DNA of 64,000 nt from Myxococcales bacterium (lineage in GTDB: Bacteria > Myxococcota_A > Polyangia > Polyangiales > Polyangiaceae). The translations under genes and the position numbers were made by a program. Shown piece by piece: positions 58,373-64,000 of the stretch; the first letter of the stretch is position 1, and each line of letters starts with the position of its first letter. Below the pieces are notes generated by a model, which was not told where the DNA came from, did no database searches, and saw only the letters and a program-made list of their open reading frames with translations. The stretch is taken from the NCBI GenBank assembly GCA_016706225.1, contig JADJKB010000024.1, positions 62,001 to 126,000 on the forward strand, given 5' to 3'.

Positions 58373-58770
58373 TGCGTGTCGGGTCGCTGCTGCTCGGGGT
58401 TGGCGCGTGCGTGCTGCCGTTCGCCTGCGCGGCAAGCGGGGGGTCGACCTCGCGCCCGAGCGCGCCCGAGCTCGCGCGCTACCCGCTGGTCGTCACCTTG
58501 AGCAGCATCGGGCAGGGGACGGACCCGGACGCACCAGGTCAGCTCGAACGGGTCGTGAGTGATTTCGAGACTCAGAACGCCGTGTTTTTGGCAGTGAAGG
58601 TTGCCGATTGGGGCAAGGAAGGGGAGGACGACTACTGCTACTCCCTGGCGGAAGTGTCGCCCGAGAAGGCTCGGTCGCTGATCCACGCGGTGCGCGCGGC
58701 CTTCGCGGGGAATGAGCTGGTGCAGGTCCGGGAAAACGTGGCGTGTCGGGAGAGCAAGAATTCCCGCTGA
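58372..58770 (+). CDS. Small exported protein coupled to hcrAB
   Basis: The ATG overlaps the hcrB stop by one base (TGATG), so translation is coupled. The 132-aa product has an N-terminal hydrophobic signal (LLLGVGACVLPFACAASG), probably a lipoprotein or cleaved signal peptide. A small domain follows (YPLVVTLSSIGQGTDPDAPGQ, AVFLAVKVADWGKEGEDDYCYSL), resembling short secreted proteins of unknown function. An envelope protein tied to a cytoplasmic molybdoenzyme is unexpected; it may be a coincidental cotranscript. Confidence 0.72.
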   Translation: MRVGSLLLGVGACVLPFACAASGGSTSRPSAPELARYPLVVTLSSIGQGTDPDAPGQLERVVSDFETQNAVFLAVKVADWGKEGEDDYCYSLAEVSPEKARSLIHAVRAAFAGNELVQVRENVACRESKNSR

Positions 58771-58848
58771 CCATCGCCCCGGCTCGCGGAGCCGCCTCGC
58801 GGTCGACGCCTCTCGAACGTGCATGTTCCCTCCCTTCCGGCGCCGGCC

Positions 58849-58854
58849 TAGGAT
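58849..58854 (+). promoter_or_regulatory. -10 element (TAGGAT) of stalked lipoprotein gene
   Basis: CTAGGAT ends eight bases before the ATG at 58863. Confidence 0.45.
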
Positions 58855-58862
58855 TCCAAGTG

Positions 58863-59930
58863 ATGGTCCACCGCTGGCTCGCGCCGTTCGCTTTGTGTCT
58901 TCCGCTCGCCTGTTCGTCGACCTCGACCAACGATGGAGCGGGCGGGAGCACGACCGGGGGCTTGGGGGGCGGCGCGGGGGTCGGTACCGGCGGCAGCAGC
59001 ACGGGTGGCGGTAGTACGGGCGGCAGCAGTGCAGGGGGCAGCAACACGGGTGGCGCGTCCGGGGGAGGCGCCTGTGTGAAAGGGACTGGCGGCCTGCTCT
59101 ACGACTGCGCCATTCCCCAGATCACGAGCTTGGCGGTGGACGACAAGGACGTGTTCTTTGCAATGGCCGCCAGCGGGGGATGGGAGCTACATCGCGCTCC
59201 CAAGGATGGCTCCGCCGCGCCGATCGGAAAATGGGCGGACATCGGCGCCGCGCCGAGCGTCGGTGACATCTTGGTGGACGACGAGTTTGTCTACGTGGCG
59301 ACCACGAACGTGAACATCGCCGTGACCCGGTTCGACAAGAAGACCAAAGAGTCGACAGTGCTGGTCGACGCCGTCGGCTGCACCGAGGTCTCGTCGACGG
59401 CTCCGTTGGCGCACAACGCCCTGTATCTCTTCTTTGCGTGCAACGGAGATCTGACGGTCCGACGGATGGAAAAGGCGAGCGGAACCTGGAAGACCGTCGA
59501 TACGATTGGGCAGACCGTGAGTTTCACCGGCTTGGCCGCTTCCGACGCCGAGGTCTTCACCGCGATGGGCGGGGTCGACCATTGCTCGGTGGGCCCGGGG
59601 TGCGGCCAGGTATCCGCGGCAGCCGGTTACACCCGCGTGGGTTTCGCCGGCAGCGATCTCTACGCGCTGACCCCAGCCGGTGCAGCGAAATTTGCGAGCG
59701 TCGTCACCGCTGCCGCCGACGTGCTCGTTACCACGAACGCCAGCGACTTTCGCGTGGACACGAAGGGTCTCTACGCGCTCGACAGCGCCGCGCTCAAGGG
59801 CATCGAGTTCGGTGCGGGTACCGGCAAATCAGTGCCGATCGCCGGCAAACCCGGCGGCATCGCGTTGGACGCGAATTTCGTCTACTGGTCCGACCAGCAG
59901 CAGAGCACGATCAACCGCCTGGCGCGTTAG
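58863..59930 (+). CDS. Stalked lipoprotein with beta-propeller-like domain
   Basis: The start is the ATG of MVHRWLAPFALCLPLAC (lipobox PLAC, Cys17); 355 aa. A Gly/Ser/Thr stalk runs to about residue 75. The rest is a run of four-stranded repeats (ITSLAVDDKDVFFAMA, VGDILVDDEFVYVAT, NALYLFFAC, DLYALTPAGA, GIALDANFVYWSD), a seven-bladed-propeller-like pattern with the D-x-x-x-V-Y-W-x-D signature near the end, as in NHL/YVTN-type propellers. Probably a binding protein at the cell surface. Confidence 0.78.
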   Translation: MVHRWLAPFALCLPLACSSTSTNDGAGGSTTGGLGGGAGVGTGGSSTGGGSTGGSSAGGSNTGGASGGGACVKGTGGLLYDCAIPQITSLAVDDKDVFFAMAASGGWELHRAPKDGSAAPIGKWADIGAAPSVGDILVDDEFVYVATTNVNIAVTRFDKKTKESTVLVDAVGCTEVSSTAPLAHNALYLFFACNGDLTVRRMEKASGTWKTVDTIGQTVSFTGLAASDAEVFTAMGGVDHCSVGPGCGQVSAAAGYTRVGFAGSDLYALTPAGAAKFASVVTAAADVLVTTNASDFRVDTKGLYALDSAALKGIEFGAGTGKSVPIAGKPGGIALDANFVYWSDQQQSTINRLAR

Positions 59931-59998
59931 CGGCTCGAGCTCGAGAGCAGCGCCGCGCGGAGCGCATCGATCGAGCAGCTCCGCGCCAGCGGCGCCGC

Positions 59999-60547
59999 TC
60001 ACTTCGTGCGCAGCATCTCTCGGTAGGTGTTGGTCCCCTCGACGTTCCGGAAGATGACGAATTGGCTCGCTTCGACGTGTACGATCTCGTGCGTCTCCGG
60101 GGTCATCGAGTTGTCGCTGGCGGAGACCGTCACGAGCCAGCGCCCGTCGAAATCCGGCAGCTTGTCCGCGCCGGAGACGGACCACTCGCAGTCGTGGCTC
60201 GACGCCAGCTGCTCCGCTTCGAAGGTCTTCAGCGTGGCCGTGTGGTCAGCGCGGAGCTCCCACTCGTAGGTAGAGGTCTCGAGCTGTCCGGCGAACTGCC
60301 CCACGAGCAGGCTCGCGAGCTCATCCGCCGCAGGGGCAGGCTGCGTGGGCCAACCGGCGTCCGGGGAGCTGTCCGTGTTCGTGGTGCCACCCGCGGCGCC
60401 GCCGCTTCCGGCGCTGCCGGCGCTGCCGACGCTGCCTGCCGCGCCACCGCTGGCGTCAGCGCTGTCGCTTCCAGCGCTGCACCCTGCGGTGCCGAGACAG
60501 ATCAGAACGGAGAGAGCAGCGAATGACTTCAGGCTTCGTTGTTTCAT
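59999..60547 (-). CDS. Small lipoprotein, tandem paralogue 1
   Basis: This 182-aa protein has a lipoprotein signal (LGTAGC, Cys23), an Ala/Gly/Ser stalk to about residue 75, and a compact domain beginning LASLLVGQFAGQLETSTYEWELRADHTATLK and continuing with CEWSVSGADKLPDFDGRWLVTV. This looks like a lipocalin-like or META-like beta-barrel. It is closely related to the gene just upstream at 60603-61106. Both share the 5' context CCGAGAGAG before the ATG. Confidence 0.75.
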   Translation of the reverse strand: MKQRSLKSFAALSVLICLGTAGCSAGSDSADASGGAAGSVGSAGSAGSGGAAGGTTNTDSSPDAGWPTQPAPAADELASLLVGQFAGQLETSTYEWELRADHTATLKTFEAEQLASSHDCEWSVSGADKLPDFDGRWLVTVSASDNSMTPETHEIVHVEASQFVIFRNVEGTNTYREMLRTK

Positions 60548-60602
60548 GGGGAGCTCTCTCGGGTGAACCTTGGAGCGAGTTGCGGGTTCCCTTCGCGCTC
60601 CC

Positions 60603-61106
60603 TCACTTGACCCGCTGCATCTCGGTGAACACGTCGTGCCCTTCGATCTTTCGGTAGAGCGTGAAGCCGTCCGTCGCGACCACGACGATCTGGTGGGTCT
60701 CGGGTTTCATGGTGTCGTCGCTGGGCGAGAACCTGATGAGCCATCGGCTGTCGTAGTCCGGCATCTCGTCGGCACCGGAGACTGACCAGCTGCAAAGGTC
60801 CGTCGTTGGAGCTGGGTCATCCGACGTGTGATCGCCGACCAGCGCAGTGTGGTCCGCGCGCAACTCCCAGGCGTAGATGAAGGAGTCGCGGTTGCCGGAG
60901 AATTTTCCCAGCAGCATGCTCGAGTAATCGTCGGCTGCGGCGGGGCCGGTTTTCGTCGGACAGCTCGTTCCGTCGGCACCGTTGCCGCCGGCCGCTCCGG
61001 CGTTGCCGCCCCCACCAACACCATCGCTCCCCGCGCCGCATCCCGCGGTGCCCAGACAGATCACGAGAGAGATGGCTGCGAACAGGGGGTGGCTTCGGTG
61101 TGTCAT
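60603..61106 (-). CDS. Small lipoprotein, tandem paralogue 2
   Basis: The start is the ATG of MTHRSHPLFAAISLVICLGTAGC (Cys23 of the lipobox); the longer upstream frame is an artefact. 167 aa. The domain parallels that of paralogue 1 step by step: YSSMLLGKFSGN, YAWELRADHTALVG, CSWSVSGADEMPDYDSRWLIRF, METHEI/KPETHQI and FTEMQRVK against YREMLRTK. It was probably produced by tandem duplication; the stalk is shorter. Confidence 0.78.
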   Translation of the reverse strand: MTHRSHPLFAAISLVICLGTAGCGAGSDGVGGGGNAGAAGGNGADGTSCPTKTGPAAADDYSSMLLGKFSGNRDSFIYAWELRADHTALVGDHTSDDPAPTTDLCSWSVSGADEMPDYDSRWLIRFSPSDDTMKPETHQIVVVATDGFTLYRKIEGHDVFTEMQRVK

Positions 61107-61226
61107 GGCGGCCTCTCTCGGCGGGAAGTCGGAGTGGGTTTCCGATCTTCTTTCGCGCCGGCGAAATTCGCGTGCGCCCGTCCCGGCAGGAGCGGCCAGA
61201 GCGGCCGTCGTGGTAAGCCTGCGGGC

Positions 61227-61664
61227 ATGAGCGGTGCCCACGAAGCGGCGGTATTCGCCGGCCTTCTGGCGCTCGCTTGCCACGCGGCGCCCGCCCCCGA
61301 GACGCCGGTGGTCGAGACTCGGGTCGAAGGAGCCCCGCAGGCATCGAGCGCCGATCCGGTCGGGCAGCCGCCCGCACGGGAACCCATGACCGAGGGCGAG
61401 CCACAAGATCCCACCTGGTGCGGCGGGCGGCTCATCATGTTCACGAAGGAGCTCGGAGACGCCCGGGCCAGCGAAGCGAAGGACAAACCGGGCGTGCACT
61501 ATCAGGTGCGCTGGAGCTACGGTAAGGACGCGCCGGCGGCGCTGTCGCGGGCACAGGAGCTCAGTGGTCGACTGAGCCTGAGCATCCTCGAGTGGGTCCC
61601 AGAAGAGGATGGGTACCTGCGTATGGAGCTCGAGTGCGGCGAGGTATTCTTGGGGGACGAGTGA
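61227..61664 (+). CDS. Small lipoprotein preceding the DUF922 gene
   Basis: The start is the ATG of MSGAHEAAVFAGLLALACHAA (lipobox LALAC, Cys18); 145 aa. A Pro/Ala/Glu linker, then a small domain with CGGRLIMFTKELGDARASE and WVPEEDGYLRMELECGEVF; two Cys probably pair. No known family. Its stop overlaps the GTG of the DUF922 gene by four bases, so the two are coupled. It could be an inhibitor or carrier of that protein, but this is only a guess. Confidence 0.72.
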   Translation: MSGAHEAAVFAGLLALACHAAPAPETPVVETRVEGAPQASSADPVGQPPAREPMTEGEPQDPTWCGGRLIMFTKELGDARASEAKDKPGVHYQVRWSYGKDAPAALSRAQELSGRLSLSILEWVPEEDGYLRMELECGEVFLGDE

Positions 61665-62419
61665 GCGAGCGCGGGAGCAAGACACCGTGGATCATCGCGC
61701 TGGTGCTCGGCGGCATCGGCTGCTTCACGCTGCTCTTCATCGGCGCCATTGTTGGAGCCGTGTTCTTCCTGCGGAGCGGGACCTCGACTCCGACACCCGT
61801 ACCCGTCGCAACGGCGCTCTCCCCCGACCCGCCGGAAGAGACCGCGACAGACCCGAGCACCGCCGACGAGCCGAGCGGAGTCGAGGAGCCAGATGCCGGT
61901 GACCTACCGGCCGAAGTTGTGGTGGACACCAAGCTCGAAAAGTATTCCGTCTTCGGCAGCAGCGCAGCGGAGCTCCGGCAAGAGCTCAATCGGCGAGGTC
62001 CGACCATCGACGGCAGCCGACACGACGCGTACACGCGCTGGTATGTGCGCTGGACCTACCCCTACGACCGCATGCCGACGAGCTGTGGCACGGGACCGGT
62101 GAAGGTCTCCGTCAGCGTGACGATGACACTCCCGGACTGGAGACCTCCCGACGATGCGCCGGCAGACGTGACCACGCGCTGGGACAGGTACCTTCAGGCG
62201 CTCGAACGCCACGAGAACGGCCACAAAGAGCACGGTCTGATGGCGGCCCGTGCGGTGCTCGTCAAGCTGAAGGGCCTCGGCTCTGCCCGGGACTGCGACA
62301 CGATGAACCGCGAGGCCAACGAAGAAGCGAACCGAGTCCTCGACGTCTACAAACAGAAGGACAAGACCTACGATCGGGACACCCGGCACGGCGCGACGCA
62401 GGGCGCGCGTTTCCCCTGA
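61661..62419 (+). CDS. DUF922-type membrane-anchored putative zinc protease
   Basis: GTG start after GGGGGA; 252 aa. One N-terminal membrane helix (PWIIALVLGGIGCFTLLFIGAI), a Pro/Thr/Glu linker, then a DUF922 domain from about residue 90. Family hallmarks are YVRWTYPYDR, RWDRYLQALERHENGHKEHG and REANEEANRVLDVY. HENGH is an HExxH zinc motif and places the protein among predicted secreted Zn-dependent peptidases. Activity is not shown for most members. The gene overlaps the preceding lipoprotein gene by four bases. Confidence 0.85.
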   Translation: MSERGSKTPWIIALVLGGIGCFTLLFIGAIVGAVFFLRSGTSTPTPVPVATALSPDPPEETATDPSTADEPSGVEEPDAGDLPAEVVVDTKLEKYSVFGSSAAELRQELNRRGPTIDGSRHDAYTRWYVRWTYPYDRMPTSCGTGPVKVSVSVTMTLPDWRPPDDAPADVTTRWDRYLQALERHENGHKEHGLMAARAVLVKLKGLGSARDCDTMNREANEEANRVLDVYKQKDKTYDRDTRHGATQGARFP

Positions 62420-62455
62420 CCAGACGCTGGGCGGGCGTTCGCGGGCGAGTTGCGC

Positions 62456-62461
62456 TAACTT
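62456..62461 (+). promoter_or_regulatory. -10 element (TAACTT) of Kazal-like lipoprotein gene
   Basis: GCTAACTT ends seven bases before the ATG at 62469. Confidence 0.5.
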
Positions 62462-62468
62462 CGTCGGC

Positions 62469-63185
62469 ATGCGGATCGCAATGGCTTTGGTTGGCCTTGG
62501 GCTGGCGCTCGGGGCTTGTAGTGGTTCGAGTAGCGACGACACCGCGAGCACGGGTGGCGCGAGCACGGGCGGCGCGAGCACGGGCGGCGCGAGCACGGGC
62601 GGCGCGAGCACGGGCGGCGCGAGCACGGGCGGCGGCGCCGGGGCCGGCGGAACGAACATCGGGGGCGGCGCGGGGAGCGGCGGCACGAGCGTGGGCGGCG
62701 GCGCCGGGAGCGGAGGAACCAACACCGGCGGCGCGGCTGGCGCAGGCGGAACCAGCGCAGGCGGAACCAGCGGCACCGGCGGCGCGACCGATGGCGGCAC
62801 CGGCACCGTGTGCGGTGGCAAACAAGGTAAGCAGTGCGCGAAGTCCGAGTACTGCAACTTCGTGCCGGACTCCTGCGGGTACGCCGACCAGACCGGCACT
62901 TGCGAAAAGCGCCCGACCCTGTGTCCCGACAGCTGCCCCGGTGTGTGCGGTTGTGATGGCCAGTTCTACTGCAACAGCTGCGATGCTGCAGTCGCGGGCG
63001 TCGACGTGACCGGTGACAAGAGCTGCATGGACGCGGGCGCCAGCGGCGACGCCGGCGTTGGCAGCACGTGCACCACCGACGTGCAGTGCCTCCAGGGGCT
63101 CAAGTGCTGTTATCCGTGCGGTCAGGCTGGTTGCAAGAACCAGTGCATGAAACCGGTGAACGGCAGCTGCCCGCTCTTTCCGTGA
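62469..63185 (+). CDS. Stalked lipoprotein with Kazal-like Cys-rich domain
   Basis: This 238-aa protein has a lipoprotein signal (LGACS, about Cys17) and a stalk with six 5-residue STGGA units and further Gly/Ser/Thr stretches. The Cys-rich C-terminus has CPGVCGCDGQFYCNSCDAAVAGVDV, which has the spacing of a Kazal-type protease-inhibitor domain. A second Cys module (CTTDVQCLQGLKCCYPC) resembles small disulfide-knot domains. If it is a working inhibitor, it might guard against the cell's own exported proteases, such as the papain-like enzyme; this is inference. Confidence 0.82.
   Translation: MRIAMALVGLGLALGACSGSSSDDTASTGGASTGGASTGGASTGGASTGGASTGGGAGAGGTNIGGGAGSGGTSVGGGAGSGGTNTGGAAGAGGTSAGGTSGTGGATDGGTGTVCGGKQGKQCAKSEYCNFVPDSCGYADQTGTCEKRPTLCPDSCPGVCGCDGQFYCNSCDAAVAGVDVTGDKSCMDAGASGDAGVGSTCTTDVQCLQGLKCCYPCGQAGCKNQCMKPVNGSCPLFP
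62544..62633 (+). repeat. Six 15-bp coding repeats (STGGA)
   Basis: Six units of GCGAGCACGGGCGGC, five identical and the first with one substitution, encode a Ser-Thr-Gly-Gly-Ala run. A perfect short-unit array like this is prone to length change. Confidence 0.88.
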
Positions 63186-63228
63186 GTCGCGTGCGTCAGA
63201 GACTTGGCCATCGGCGTGCGCCGACGGC

Positions 63229-63234
63229 TACGAT
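63229..63234 (+). promoter_or_regulatory. -10 element (TACGAT) of PilZ gene
   Basis: GCTACGAT ends nine bases before the ATG at 63244. TTGGCC lies about 19 bases upstream as a possible -35. Confidence 0.5.
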
Positions 63235-63243
63235 CTCTCACCC

Positions 63244-63651
63244 ATGCTCCCCCTCAGTTTTTCTCCTCGGATCGTTCGGCGAACTGCCCGCATCCCGTGT
63301 CAGGTGGTTCGCCTCCGCGATTTCAGCCTGGTTGCAGACGTCATCGAGAACGTGTCGCCGGACGGCTTCCTGGTCGGGCCTGCCGACGTCGTGCTGACCG
63401 GCGAGCCCGTCATCGTGTCGTTTCAGTTGCCAGGGATCCGCGACTACATCGACGCCGAAGCAACCGTGGCACGAGTCGTCCACGGTCGACGCCCGGGCGA
63501 AACCCGCCGCGGGCTCGGCCTCGAGCTGACCCAGATCTCGGACTTCTCCCGGCTGCTTTTGTCGGCCTTCATGCGGCGCTTGCCGCCGATCCCCCCGGCG
63601 TACCGCTCGGGCTACGCACGCATGAGCGAGATCGCGCGCCTGGCCAGCTGA
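63244..63651 (+). CDS. PilZ-domain protein
   Basis: This 135-aa protein has RxxxR at residues 12-16 (RRTAR) and NxSxxG at 36-41 (NVSPDG), the c-di-GMP-binding PilZ pattern. The strands FLVGPADVV, VIVSFQLPG and AEATVARVVHG and a C-terminal helical tail complete it. No enzyme domain or signal peptide. Together with the protein at 2254-2562 it shows that c-di-GMP signalling is active in this organism; the two are not close relatives. Confidence 0.85.
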   Translation: MLPLSFSPRIVRRTARIPCQVVRLRDFSLVADVIENVSPDGFLVGPADVVLTGEPVIVSFQLPGIRDYIDAEATVARVVHGRRPGETRRGLGLELTQISDFSRLLLSAFMRRLPPIPPAYRSGYARMSEIARLAS

Positions 63652-63677
63652 AGCGTTCGCTCTATGCTCGGGGCACA

Positions 63678-64000
63678 GTGCAACCGAGTGACCGCCCCGT
63701 GATCGCCGGCGTCGTGCTCGCCGCGGGCGAGTCCGCGCGCTTCGGTGGACCCAAAGCGCTCGCCGAGCTCGGTGGCGCGAGCTTTGCGGCTCGAAGCGTA
63801 GACGCGCTGCGGGCCGCTGGCTGTGAGCCCGTCATCGTCGTGGTTGGACCCCCACACGAGGCACAGGTAGCTGCGGCGGTCGCGGGTTGCAGCATTGCCC
63901 GAAACCCGAGCCCGGAACGCGGCATGCTGAGCTCGCTGCAGGCGGGGCTGCGCGAGGTAGCGCGCGTGGCTCCCGCGGCCGACGCGGTGCTGTTCTCGCT
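63678..64000 (+). CDS. MobA/MocA-like molybdopterin nucleotidyltransferase, 5' part (cut by right edge)
   Basis: GTG start nine bases after TATGCT (63663-63668); the frame is open to the window end, 107 codons visible. IAGVVLAAGESARFGGPKALAELGG is the nucleotide-binding opening of the MobA family, with the GxSxRxGxxK variant of MocA-type enzymes. VIVVVGP and NPSPERGMLSSLQAGL match the next motifs. MocA adds CMP to molybdopterin, which xanthine-oxidase-family enzymes such as the hcr product need. This is a sensible partner of the genes at 54991-58372, but the remainder is outside the window. Confidence 0.85.
   Translation, partial: MQPSDRPVIAGVVLAAGESARFGGPKALAELGGASFAARSVDALRAAGCEPVIVVVGPPHEAQVAAAVAGCSIARNPSPERGMLSSLQAGLREVARVAPAADAVLFS

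Noticed and set aside
1..64000. tRNA, rRNA, prophage, transposase or integrase genes
   Set aside because: I looked for tRNA T-loop patterns, rRNA-like conserved stretches and transposase motifs by eye and found none. A tRNAscan or profile search would be more sensitive.

Overview
The window looks like the chromosome of a Polyangiales-type myxobacterium (Myxococcota). It is very GC-rich. Roughly 23 of about 63 genes start with a lipoprotein signal peptide, and many continue into long Gly/Ser/Thr/Ala stalks. Two proteins end in MYXO-CTERM-like tails. There is a Hanks kinase with the HRDFSPQN form of the catalytic loop, beside an FHA-sigma54 activator. This is a judgement from protein style; no rRNA or other marker gene is present. 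I saw no tRNA, rRNA, CRISPR array, insertion sequence or prophage.

Layout. 0-10 kb: end of a radical SAM/SPASM protein, PAP2-type phosphatase, PilZ protein, double NTF2-like lipoprotein, heme A synthase, FAD oxidoreductase, a stalked golvesin-like surface protein divergent from an M23 peptidase. 9-14 kb: kinase and FHA-sigma54 activator (divergent), a TPR protein, then the first copy of a 161-bp hairpin-rich repeat. 14-23 kb: aldo/keto reductase, secreted esterase, a cyclic-diphosphoglycerate-synthetase-like GTPase, a peroxiredoxin-like gene interrupted by an in-frame TGA, a LamG lipoprotein, a TetR/diiron pair and a PQQ-type dehydrogenase. 23-38 kb: ankyrin protein, Cys-rich surface protein, a FadR/small protein/GMC oxidoreductase operon, a GT-C glycosyltransferase, MgtC, an HMGL-family enzyme and two duplicated vWA lipoproteins. 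38-46 kb: 2Fe-2S subunit of a molybdenum hydroxylase, then DUF4291 divergent from a NrtR-like/SPFH/NAD-kinase-like operon. 46-64 kb: papain-like multidomain protease, more lipoproteins, three methyltransferases, the second inverted repeat copy, the Mo and FAD subunits of a 4-hydroxybenzoyl-CoA-reductase-type enzyme, DUF922 and PilZ proteins, and a MocA-like nucleotidyltransferase cut by the right edge.

Most notable points. (1) The peroxiredoxin-like lipoprotein at 17701-18357 has TGA exactly where the peroxidatic Cys belongs, followed by a 7-bp GGG-loop hairpin in the position of a bacterial SECIS, so it is very probably a selenoprotein. (2) Two copies of the 161-bp repeat lie 40 kb apart in opposite orientation; the long flanking stems are identical and nearly all differences fall in loops. 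(3) The FAD subunit at 57356-58372 carries the extra four-Cys insertion of 4-hydroxybenzoyl-CoA reductase, and the matching 2Fe-2S subunit is encoded about 17 kb away. (4) DUF4291/NrtR/SPFH/NAD-kinase-like genes form a compact module around an AT-rich operator-like site. (5) At least 13 genes have a TAnnnT (-10-like) hexamer only 6-9 bases before the start codon, suggesting leaderless transcripts.
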